A stretch of DNA of 8,824 nt, taken from the NCBI GenBank assembly GCA_003551805.1, contig PUNR01000011.1:1-8824 (forward strand), given 5' to 3'. Positions 1-5,339 of the stretch are shown here, piece by piece. This DNA comes from Loktanella sp. (GTDB taxonomy: Bacteria > Pseudomonadota > Alphaproteobacteria > Rhodobacterales > Rhodobacteraceae). The position numbers and the translations under genes were made by a program. The notes beneath the pieces are model-generated. The model was not told the origin of the DNA, did no database searches, and saw only the letters and a program-made list of their open reading frames with translations. How positions within the stretch are numbered: the stretch's first letter is position 1; every line of letters starts with the position of its first letter.

Positions 1-15
1 ATGCCATGCGCACGT

Positions 16-42
16 AAAAAAGGGGCCGCCACTGGCGACCCC
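16..42 (-). terminator. Intrinsic terminator of mdh
   Basis: Read on the minus strand, GGGGTCGCC, loop AGT, GGCGGCCCC form a 9-bp stem with a single G-U wobble, immediately followed by six T residues (plus-strand A tract at 16-21). It begins 20 nt after the mdh stop codon. This is a textbook Rho-independent terminator, so mdh transcription probably ends here, before whatever lies to the left of the window. Confidence 0.9.
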
Positions 43-62
43 TTCATCCGTTAGATACGATT

Positions 63-1025
63 TCAGGCCAGAGTGCCGTCGATACCCTTGCAAGCCTCGA
101 CCAGACCTTTGACGGCGTCGACAGATTTGTCGAACATCGCCTGTTCGTCTTTGTTCATGTTGATCTCGACCACACGTTCGATGCCGCCTGCGCCGATCAC
201 TGTCGGGACGCCGACATAGAACCCGTTCAAACCATAAGCGCCGTCCACATGCGCGGCACAAGGCAATACGCGTTTCTGGTCTTTCAGGAAAGCCTCGGCC
301 ATTTCGATCGCCGATGTCGCAGGCGCGTAAAATGCAGAGCCGGTTTTCAGCAAGCCCACAATTTCGGCGCCGCCATCACGGGTGCGCTGCACGATTGCGT
401 CCAGCTTGTCCTGTGTGGTCCAGCCCATTTCCACCAGATCGGGCAGCGGGATGCCCGCGACGGTCGAATAGCGGGTCAGCGGGACCATCGTGTCGCCATG
501 ACCGCCCAGAACAAAGGCAGTTACATCACGCATGGACACGTTGAATTCTTCCGCAAGAAAGTGGCGGAAACGGGCGCTGTCCAGAACGCCTGCCATGCCG
601 CAAACCATGTGGTGCGGCAGACCGGAAAATTCACGCAACGCCCAGACCATCGCATCCAGCGGATTGGTGATGCAGATCACAAACGCATTCGGTGCATGGG
701 CAGCGATGCCTTCACCGACGGACTTCATGACTTTGAGGTTGATGCCCAACAGATCATCGCGGGACATGCCCGGCTTGCGCGGTACACCGGCGGTGACGAT
801 GCACACATCCGCACCGGCGATATCGGCATAATCATTGGTGCCTTTAAAGCTGCCGTCGAACTTCGCCGCTGGCCCGGATTCGGCGATATCCAGCGCCTTG
901 CCTTGCGGGATGCCTTCGGAAATGTCGAACAGCACGACATCGCCGAGTTCTTTGACAGCCGCCAAATGGGCGAGCGTGCCGCCAATCTGTCCGGCACCGA
1001 TAAGCGCGATCTTGGGTCTGGCCAT
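63..1025 (-). CDS. mdh: Malate dehydrogenase, NAD-dependent
   Basis: This cytosolic TCA-cycle enzyme interconverts malate and oxaloacetate with NAD+/NADH. The protein is 320 residues, the usual length of the LDH-like MDH of alphaproteobacteria. The N-terminal Rossmann motif GAGQIG is at residues 10-15, and Asp34 ends the second beta strand, as expected for NAD rather than NADP. The substrate-loop arginines are Arg83 and Arg89 (VPRKPGMSRDD), NPLD is at 121-124, and the catalytic pair is Asp149 and His176 (GGHGDT). The start at 1025 is chosen because MARPKIALIG begins the fold and AAGGAA (1039-1034) lies 8 nt upstream. An in-frame ATG at 1130 would add 35 residues that look non-coding. The gene is divergent from the TauE gene and ends in a strong terminator. 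In relatives mdh often precedes the succinyl-CoA synthetase genes, which would lie outside the window. Confidence 0.97.
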   Translation of the reverse strand: MARPKIALIGAGQIGGTLAHLAAVKELGDVVLFDISEGIPQGKALDIAESGPAAKFDGSFKGTNDYADIAGADVCIVTAGVPRKPGMSRDDLLGINLKVMKSVGEGIAAHAPNAFVICITNPLDAMVWALREFSGLPHHMVCGMAGVLDSARFRHFLAEEFNVSMRDVTAFVLGGHGDTMVPLTRYSTVAGIPLPDLVEMGWTTQDKLDAIVQRTRDGGAEIVGLLKTGSAFYAPATSAIEMAEAFLKDQKRVLPCAAHVDGAYGLNGFYVGVPTVIGAGGIERVVEINMNKDEQAMFDKSVDAVKGLVEACKGIDGTLA

Positions 1026-1040
1026 GGAAATATTTCCTTT
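1026..1040 (-). promoter_or_regulatory. mdh ribosome-binding site within a 12-bp palindrome
   Basis: Minus-strand AAAGG (1040-1036) runs into the perfect palindrome GGAAATATTTCC (1037-1026), which directly abuts the ATG of mdh. The Shine-Dalgarno AAGGAA is 8 nt from the start codon and fixes the start choice. In RNA the palindrome could form a small GGAA/UUCC hairpin over part of that site. Whether it has a function is unknown. Confidence 0.6.
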
Positions 1041-1183
1041 GGTGGTTTGAATTTCGCGCTTTGGGTAAGCCTTTGCAGCGGCTCTGGCAAGTGTGCTGCA
1101 ACGCGGCATCACATCGGAGGTCATGGTCACATCCCGACAAAGCGGCTAATCAAGGTGCAACAACAGGCATTTGGGGCTGTCAG

Positions 1184-1939
1184 GTGATCGCATTCGACTG
1201 GGTTTTCTTTGCGGTGGGAATACCCGCAATCATGTTTGGCGGGATATCGAAGGGCGGTTTCGGGTCGGGTGCGGCCTTTGTCGCAGGGGCGATTCTGGCG
1301 TTGGTGGTGCCCCCGGGCCTTGCCTTGGGGATCATTTTGCCGCTGTTCATGCTGGTCGATGCCGCGACCTTGCGCCCCTATTGGGGAAAATGGCACTGGC
1401 CTTCGGCCAAGGGTATGATGCAAGGGGCAGTGCCGGGCTGCATCATCGGGGCCGTGCTTTACACACTTGTCGATGCCGACGTGTTCCGCCTGCTGATCGG
1501 GGTGATCTGTCTGGCCTTTGTCGGCTATCAACTGGCGCGTTCTCTGGGGTGGCTGAACGTCCACCAGATGCCGTTTTCGCGCCCGTTCGCTTGGGCAGCC
1601 GGGCTGGTTGGCGGTTTTACCAGCTTTGTCAGCCACGCGGGCGGGCCGCCCACGGCTATCTTTCTGTTGTCGCAAGGGCTGAGCAAAACTGCGTTTCAGG
1701 CCACCACTGTCGTGACTTTCTGGGCGGTGAACTGGATGAAGGTGGTCCCCTATGCCTATCTGGGCATTTTTACGCTGGAAACACTGACAGCCAGTGCGTT
1801 GCTGGCGCCCTTTGCGCTGCTGGGCGCGTGGATCGGGGTCAAGGCGCATTGGCTGGTACCGGAACGCGCCTTTTTCGCGCTGACGTATGTGTTGCTGGTG
1901 GCGACCGGCCTGCGTCTGATCTGGGTGGCCGTAACCTGA
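1184..1939 (+). CDS. TauE/SafE-family membrane permease
   Basis: This is an integral inner-membrane protein of the TauE/SafE family (old DUF81), whose members are proposed exporters of sulfite, sulfoacetate or other organosulfur anions. The substrate here cannot be read from sequence. From a GTG start the product is 251 residues, the normal family length, with about eight hydrophobic segments. The two glycine-rich family signatures sit one per half: GGISKGGFGSG at 19-29 and GGFTSFVSHAGGPP at 143-156. The GTG start follows GGGG (1173-1176) by 7 nt, a weak ribosome-binding site. An in-frame ATG at 1061 exists, but the 41 extra residues are polar, Cys/His/Arg-rich and lie in the mdh upstream region, so I reject it. 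The gene is divergent from mdh and converges on the secreted protein at 2017-2325. A link to TCA metabolism is not evident. Confidence 0.88.
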   Translation: MIAFDWVFFAVGIPAIMFGGISKGGFGSGAAFVAGAILALVVPPGLALGIILPLFMLVDAATLRPYWGKWHWPSAKGMMQGAVPGCIIGAVLYTLVDADVFRLLIGVICLAFVGYQLARSLGWLNVHQMPFSRPFAWAAGLVGGFTSFVSHAGGPPTAIFLLSQGLSKTAFQATTVVTFWAVNWMKVVPYAYLGIFTLETLTASALLAPFALLGAWIGVKAHWLVPERAFFALTYVLLVATGLRLIWVAVT

Positions 1940-1950
1940 ACGCCTGCCTT

Positions 1951-1983
1951 CATCGTCAGAGCATAAATATCCCCGCCGGAGGC
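1951..1983 (-). repeat. 33-bp dispersed repeat, copy 1 (terminator-like)
   Basis: On the minus strand this reads GCCTCCGGCGGGGATATTT, then AT, then GCTCTGACGATG. It matches the element at 5130-5162 at 31 of 33 positions, differing only at the two bases after ATATTT. It starts 33 nt past the stop of the minus-strand gene at 2017-2325 and reads in the same direction as that gene. CCTC, loop CGGC, GGGG could form a short wobble-containing stem followed by ATATTT, resembling a weak terminator. From memory, similar CTCCGGCGGG elements ending in a TATTT stretch are common between genes in Rhodobacterales; this was not searched. Confidence 0.7.
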
Positions 1984-2016
1984 ATAAAATCTTTTCGGCG
2001 CGGCCTGCCGGCATCA

Positions 2017-2325
2017 TCAGACATCCGTTTCTGGTGCAGGCACCAATGCCCTACGCCAATCGAATGCCTGGCCTGCGGCAACCAGACAGGTCAAACCGTC
2101 AGGCCGGGTAACGGCGATCGTCCAAGAGCCGGTATGCTGCGCGACAAACACCTCGACCAAGGTATTTTGCGGGCCGGTTTCTGCAATCTGTCGGTTTTCA
2201 CCATATACCGTGGCCAGCCGCTGCACGATTGTTGCATGATCCGCACAATGACTCGCTTGTGCCTGCGTCGTGGCCAGAACGACCGCGCCAAACCACAAAC
2301 ACAGATATGAAAAATAGCGCAGCAT
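2017..2325 (-). CDS. Small secreted or periplasmic protein, unknown function
   Basis: The product is 102 residues. It begins with a short basic stretch (MLRYF), then a hydrophobic core at about 5-18 and a plausible signal-peptidase I site AQA|S after residue 24. The predicted mature part is about 78 residues with two cysteines, Cys27 and Cys80, that could form a disulfide in the periplasm. It carries features I associate with a small alphaproteobacterial family of unknown role: a YGEN motif at 41-44, a SWTIAVT strand at 67-73 and a GLTCLVAAG segment at 77-85. I do not recognise a catalytic site. The start at 2325 is preferred because AAGGA (2338-2334) lies 8 nt upstream. The ATG at 2334 has its ribosome-binding site too close, and the ATG at 2385 would put a polar extension before the signal peptide. 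The gene stands alone, divergent from mcl2. Confidence 0.75.
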   Translation of the reverse strand: MLRYFSYLCLWFGAVVLATTQAQASHCADHATIVQRLATVYGENRQIAETGPQNTLVEVFVAQHTGSWTIAVTRPDGLTCLVAAGQAFDWRRALVPAPETDV

Positions 2326-2411
2326 GCCACCCATCCTTGCCAAATCAGCCGCATTCAGTGCGTCCTGCGACCGGGATACCAGCAATTAGTTAACAAACAC
2401 TCACCACGCCT

Positions 2412-2428
2412 TTGCTGCATTGCGGCAA
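2412..2428. promoter_or_regulatory. Inverted repeat upstream of mcl2
   Basis: TTGCTGC, spacer ATT, GCGGCAA is an inverted repeat, exact apart from one T/G position. It lies in the 169-nt gap between the divergent secreted-protein gene and mcl2, 66 nt before the mcl2 start. It may be an operator. The paired TTGC half-sites loosely recall the TTTGCAAA-type sites of PccR/RamB-like regulators of short-chain acyl-CoA metabolism, but the match is poor. I could not pick a convincing -35/-10 pair in this gap for either gene. Confidence 0.25.
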
Positions 2429-2482
2429 GATCAGGGTTGAATCATTGGCAAGATTCTGGCCATGTTCGCGCAACTTTATTAC

Positions 2483-2489
2483 GAGGAAG
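2483..2489 (+). promoter_or_regulatory. mcl2 ribosome-binding site
   Basis: GAGGAAG lies 5 nt upstream of the ATG at 2495. It decides the start over the in-frame ATG at 2462, which has no comparable site and would add 11 residues not expected in the family. Confidence 0.75.
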
Positions 2490-2494
2490 ATTCG

Positions 2495-3337
2495 ATGCAT
2501 GACCGCCCCACCAGATCAGCGCTTTATATCCCCGGATCCAAAGACCGCGCCTTGGAAAAGGCACGCAGCCTGCCCGTCGATGTGATTCTGTTCGATCTGG
2601 AAGACGCCGTGACACCCGACGCAAAGGTTGCTGCCCGCGATACCTTGTTCGCGGCGCTGGCAGGCGGTGGCTACGGAATGCGGCTGCGGATCGTGCGGAT
2701 AAATGCGCTGGATACGGCATGGGGCCGTGAAGATGCTGCCGCCGTTGCCGCGATGGATTGCGATGCGATCCTGTTGCCCAAGGTGAACAGCACTGCTGAT
2801 GTCGATGCTCTGGCCGTGCTTGTGCCTGACCTGCCGATCTGGGCGATGATGGAAACCCCGCAAGGCGTGCTGAACGCCGCGTCTATCGCCGCACATCCGC
2901 GCATTGCGGGGTTCGTGATGGGCACCAATGATCTGGCGAAAGATATCGGGTCGCGCGGGCGGCAAGCGCTGATGATGGCGTTGCAGATGTGCTTGCTGGC
3001 AGCGAAAGCTGCAGGGATTGTCGCATTGGATGGCGTTTACAACGCCTTTCAGGATGACGACGGCCTGCAGGCGGAATGCACCGAAGGCCGCGATATCGGC
3101 TTTGACGGCAAAACCCTGATCCACCCTGCGCAAATCGCGATCACCAACGCGGCCTTTGGCCCGTCTGACGCAGACATCGACCTTGCCCGCCGCCAAATTG
3201 CCGCCTTTGCCGACGCCGCGGCCGCAGGTCAGGGCGTCGCCGTCGTCGACGGCAAGATCGTCGAGAACTTGCATATCGTCACCGCAAAGGCGACCTTGGC
3301 CAAAGCAGAGGCCATCGCCGCATTGGAGAACGTATGA
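2495..3337 (+). CDS. mcl2: CitE-like (3S)-malyl-CoA thioesterase (HpcH/HpaI aldolase family)
   Basis: This is a TIM-barrel enzyme of the CitE/malyl-CoA lyase family, 280 residues. Family signatures visible are RSALYIPG at 7-14, the DLEDAV motif at 34-39, Arg68 in VRIN, the METPQG metal-site motif with Glu120, GTNDLAKD at 143-150 with Asp146, and FDGKTLIHPAQI at 203-214 near the CoA site. It is shorter than malyl-CoA/beta-methylmalyl-CoA lyase Mcl1 (about 318 residues) and lacks an Mcl1-like N-terminus. The R. sphaeroides paralogue in the same setting is Mcl2, which hydrolyses (3S)-malyl-CoA to malate and CoA. With Mcl1 it accounts for the apparent malate synthase activity of that organism. 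The choice of thioesterase over lyase is inferred from size and neighbourhood, since both share the fold and metal site. The stop overlaps the next gene's start by ATGA. Confidence 0.85.
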   Translation: MHDRPTRSALYIPGSKDRALEKARSLPVDVILFDLEDAVTPDAKVAARDTLFAALAGGGYGMRLRIVRINALDTAWGREDAAAVAAMDCDAILLPKVNSTADVDALAVLVPDLPIWAMMETPQGVLNAASIAAHPRIAGFVMGTNDLAKDIGSRGRQALMMALQMCLLAAKAAGIVALDGVYNAFQDDDGLQAECTEGRDIGFDGKTLIHPAQIAITNAAFGPSDADIDLARRQIAAFADAAAAGQGVAVVDGKIVENLHIVTAKATLAKAEAIAALENV

Positions 3338-3879
3338 CAACCTTAATTCTTGGCCTGATTTTATGGTCGGGCGTGCATTTCTGGAAACGCCTTGCACCCG
3401 ACAGCCGCGAAAAGATGGGTGACAAAGGCAAGCTGGTCGTGACGATTGGCGCGGTGCTGGGGATCGTGCTGATGGTTATCGGCTACCGCGCGGCAGAGGG
3501 TGCCGTTTACTGGGGCCGCAGCCCTGCGATGACCGGTATTAATAACCTTCTGATGCTGTTTGCGGTCTACCTTTATGCCGCAAGCGGTGCCAAAACCCGT
3601 ATCACTCGCAAAATCCGGCATCCACAGCTGACGGCCGTAAAGATTTGGGCTGTTGCGCACCTTCTTGTTAACGGTGATGTGCCGTCGTTCGTGCTGTTCG
3701 GCGGCTTGCTTGCATGGGCTGTGGTAGAAGTGATCCTGATCAACCGCGCCAACCGCGCCTGGACCCCGCCGCCAGTGGCGCCGATGAAAAAAGAAATCAC
3801 CGCAATTGTGGCAACTGTTGTGGTCTTCGCGATCATTGCTGCCGTTCACGCTTGGCTTGGCTATAACCCGTTCGGATAA
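3334..3879 (+). CDS. NnrU-family integral membrane protein
   Basis: The product is 181 residues with about five hydrophobic segments: roughly 2-16, 34-51, 67-84, 103-135 (two close spans) and 155-176. The NnrU hallmark is intact at 96-115: HPQLTAVKIWA followed by VAHLLVNGD. Conserved-looking histidines are His15, His96, His109 and His172. The family was named from a gene in a denitrification cluster, and it is related to plant 15-cis-zeta-carotene isomerase Z-ISO, a haem b membrane enzyme, so haem binding is possible but not shown here. No nitrate or nitric-oxide gene is nearby. The ATG overlaps the mcl2 stop by 4 nt, with GGAG at 3325-3328 inside mcl2, implying translational coupling. The biochemical role in this setting is unknown. 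Confidence 0.9.
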   Translation: MTTLILGLILWSGVHFWKRLAPDSREKMGDKGKLVVTIGAVLGIVLMVIGYRAAEGAVYWGRSPAMTGINNLLMLFAVYLYAASGAKTRITRKIRHPQLTAVKIWAVAHLLVNGDVPSFVLFGGLLAWAVVEVILINRANRAWTPPPVAPMKKEITAIVATVVVFAIIAAVHAWLGYNPFG

Positions 3880-3883
3880 TCCC

Positions 3884-4087
3884 ATGAAAATCTACCGTTT
3901 GCTGACTGAAGACGACACATCCGCCTTTTGCCACAAAGTGTCAGAGGCTTTATCCAAAGGCTGGGAACTATATGGCAGCCCAACCTATGCATTCGATCAG
4001 GCCAATGGCGTTATGCGCTGCGGTCAGGCCGTGACCAAGGATATCGACACACCCTATCACCCAGACATGAAGCTGGGCCAGCAATGA
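3884..4087 (+). CDS. DUF1737-domain small protein
   Basis: This 67-residue soluble protein has no signal peptide or membrane span. Its N-terminal part (MKIYRLLTEDD, then FCHKVSEALSKGWELYGSPT, ending at about residue 34) matches my memory of DUF1737. That short domain has a strand, a helix and a GW-x-L-x-G turn, and its function is not known. The C-terminal half contains VMRCGQAV with a single Cys44 region and a charged tail. The start at 3884 lies 4 nt after the nnrU-like stop with little Shine-Dalgarno, so it is probably translated by coupling. An in-frame ATG at 3806 would run inside the upstream gene and is rejected. Its stop overlaps the mch start in ATGA. Size and context suggest a regulatory or accessory protein, but nothing in the sequence proves that. 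Confidence 0.8.
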   Translation: MKIYRLLTEDDTSAFCHKVSEALSKGWELYGSPTYAFDQANGVMRCGQAVTKDIDTPYHPDMKLGQQ

Positions 4088-5109
4088 CCAAGACGAACGC
4101 GGGCCGTTTTTTCGAAGATTACGCCGTTGGCGATGTGATCACCCATGCAGTCCCGCGCACTGTTTCTGGCGGGGAACGCGCGCTTTATCATGCGCTTTAC
4201 CCCGCACGCGGGGCGCTGCATTCGTCGGATGAATTCGCGCGGGCCTGCGGCTTGCCCGCGTCACCCGTCGATGATCTGATCACGTTTCATACGGTTTTTG
4301 GCAAGACAGTGCCCGATGTTTCACTAAACGCCATTGCCAATCTTGGCTATGCCGAGGGGCGCTGGCTGCATCCGGTCTATCCGGGTGACACGCTGACCTC
4401 GATGTCAGAGGTGATCGGCGTCAAGGAAAACTCTAACGCGACATCTGGCGTGGTCTGGGTGCGTACCACCGGACGCAACCAGCATGGCAAAGACGTGCTG
4501 TCCTATGTGCGCTGGGTCATGGTCCGCAAGCGCGGGTCTGGACCCGCGCCACAAGCTGTCGTGCCCGAGTTGCGCAAGAAGGTCGAGGCGGCTGATTTGG
4601 TGATCCCGCAAGGGCTGCGTTTTGATGGCTATGACTTCGCCTTGGCTGGCGAGCCGCACTGCATCGGTGACTACAAGGTGGGCGAGGTGATTGACCATGT
4701 CGATGGTGTCACCATCGAAGAGGCCGAGCATATGCTGGCCACCCGCCTGTGGCAGAACACCGCCAAGGTCCATTTTGACGCGACCAACCGTGCCGATGGC
4801 AAACGGCTGATCTATGGCGGGCATGTTATTTCGCTGGCGCGGGCTTTGTCGTTCAACGGTCTTGCCAATGCACAAATGATCGTGGCGTTGAACGGTGGTG
4901 CGCATGCGAACCCGTGTTTTGCTGGCGACACTGTGCGTGCATGGTCGGAAGTGTTGGATATTGCGCCGACGGCTGTCGACAGTATCGGCGCAATCCGGCT
5001 GCGGTTGGTGGCAACCAAGGGGCAGGCAGGTGTCTTGCGCGGGGCGGACGGCAAATATGACCCCGATGTGCTGCTGGACCTTGATTGCTGGGCATTGATG
5101 CCAGTTTGA
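4084..5109 (+). CDS. mch: Mesaconyl-CoA hydratase (double hot-dog MaoC family)
   Basis: In the ethylmalonyl-CoA pathway this soluble enzyme hydrates mesaconyl-C1-CoA to beta-methylmalyl-CoA, which is then cleaved to glyoxylate and propionyl-CoA. The protein is 341 residues, close to the about 343 of the R. sphaeroides enzyme. It has two hot-dog domains: the N-terminal one opens with FFEDYAVGDVI (9-19) and ends near residue 150. The C-terminal one opens with IGDYKVGEVIDH near 196 and includes WQNTAKVHFD (223-232, with His230) followed by the YGGHVISLARAL helix typical of MaoC-like hydratases. The start at 4084 is chosen because MTKTNAGRFFEDY matches the expected N-terminus and overlaps the upstream stop in ATGA. 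An in-frame ATG at 3928 lies inside the DUF1737 gene and is rejected. It is the last gene of the mcl2 cluster and is followed by a hairpin and the dispersed repeat. Confidence 0.92.
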   Translation: MTKTNAGRFFEDYAVGDVITHAVPRTVSGGERALYHALYPARGALHSSDEFARACGLPASPVDDLITFHTVFGKTVPDVSLNAIANLGYAEGRWLHPVYPGDTLTSMSEVIGVKENSNATSGVVWVRTTGRNQHGKDVLSYVRWVMVRKRGSGPAPQAVVPELRKKVEAADLVIPQGLRFDGYDFALAGEPHCIGDYKVGEVIDHVDGVTIEEAEHMLATRLWQNTAKVHFDATNRADGKRLIYGGHVISLARALSFNGLANAQMIVALNGGAHANPCFAGDTVRAWSEVLDIAPTAVDSIGAIRLRLVATKGQAGVLRGADGKYDPDVLLDLDCWALMPV

Positions 5110-5125
5110 CATCGCTTTTGCGATG
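5110..5125 (+). terminator. Short hairpin just after mch
   Basis: CATCGC, loop TTTT, GCGATG forms a perfect 6-bp stem directly after the mch stop codon (5107-5109). It has no T tract of its own, but the terminator-like repeat begins 5 nt later. Together the two could end or process the mcl2-mch transcript. As an intrinsic terminator it is weak. Confidence 0.4.
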
Positions 5126-5129
5126 CCAA

Positions 5130-5162
5130 GCCTCCGGCGGGGATATTTGGGCTCTGACGATG
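5130..5162 (+). repeat. 33-bp dispersed repeat, copy 2 (terminator-like)
   Basis: It reads GCCTCCGGCGGGGATATTT, then GG, then GCTCTGACGATG, matching the element at 1951-1983 at 31 of 33 bases. It lies 20 nt past the mch stop and reads in the same direction as mch, as copy 1 does relative to its own upstream gene. CCTC (5131-5134), loop CGGC, GGGG (5139-5142) can pair with one wobble and is followed by ATATTT. Confidence 0.7.
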
Positions 5163-5169
5163 GGTGGGG

Positions 5170-5200
5170 TGTGATCACAGCAGAAAATTTCGTGATCACA
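5170..5200. promoter_or_regulatory. Paired GTGATCACA operator-like sites upstream of sdhC
   Basis: TGTGATCACA (5170-5179), a perfect 10-bp palindrome, and CGTGATCACA (5191-5200) share GTGATCACA with a start-to-start distance of 21 bp, two helical turns, separated by an A/T-rich stretch. They sit about 140-170 nt before sdhC, just upstream of a candidate -35. This is the arrangement expected for a dimeric regulator binding twice on one face of the DNA. The regulator is not identifiable. The core 8-mer also occurs singly inside coding DNA at 4135 and 7854, so only the pairing is notable. Confidence 0.4.
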
Positions 5201-5202
5201 AA

Positions 5203-5231
5203 TGGAAAAAACTGCCCAAGCGCGGCATATT
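5203..5231 (+). promoter_or_regulatory. Candidate promoter of the sdh operon
   Basis: TGGAAA (5203-5208, four of six to TTGACA) and CATATT (5226-5231, four of six to TATAAT) are spaced 17 bp. They lie immediately downstream of the paired GTGATCACA sites and would give a leader of roughly 100 nt before sdhC. The match is only moderate, so other start points are possible. Confidence 0.25.
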
Positions 5232-5260
5232 CACGCGGAAAAACGCTTGCGCCGCGCGTG
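5220..5260 (+). other. Competing stems in the putative sdh leader
   Basis: GCGCGGC (5220-5226) can pair with GCCGCGC (5251-5257), while CACGCG (5232-5237) can pair with CGCGTG (5255-5260). The downstream arms overlap, so the two stems are mutually exclusive. If the region is transcribed it may fold in the leader RNA. If the start point lies downstream of it, it has no RNA role. The GC content alone makes some pairing likely. Confidence 0.25.
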
Positions 5261-5339
5261 ACTCTGGCGGGGAAATGGTGCAAGTAACAGGTCAGGCGCT
5301 GTCGAGCCGGACAGCAACACGCCACTGAAGGGATTAGCT

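Noticed and set aside
249..1187. Open frame of 312 codons on the plus strand antisense to mdh
   Set aside because: mdh is unmistakable on the other strand; the antisense translation shows no coherent motif.
1127..2017. Open frame of 296 codons on the minus strand opposite the TauE gene
   Set aside because: Its translation is rich in His, Arg, Gln and Pro with no fold-like pattern, while the plus strand encodes a clear permease. It is a shadow of GC-rich coding DNA.
1171..2310. Open frame of 379 codons on the plus strand overlapping TauE and the secreted-protein gene
   Set aside because: It is out of frame with TauE and then runs antisense through the secreted-protein gene. It is Cys/Arg/Gly-rich with no recognisable domain.
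2516..3397. Open frame of 293 codons antisense to mcl2
   Set aside because: Low-complexity His/Gln/Arg-rich translation opposite a well-supported enzyme.
3334..3879. Denitrification gene cluster inferred from the NnrU-like gene
   Set aside because: No nir, nor or nnrR-like gene or FNR-type site is visible around it. NnrU-family proteins are widespread outside denitrifiers.
5170..5200. CRP/FNR-type site reading of the GTGATCACA pair
   Set aside because: A CRP-like site needs TGTGA and TCACA separated by 6 bp, and FNR needs TTGAT-N4-ATCAA. Here the half-sites abut, so neither fits.
4405..5325. Open frame of 306 codons antisense to mch and the sdh upstream region
   Set aside because: No family resemblance, composition typical of an antisense shadow, and it would cross the regulatory gap.
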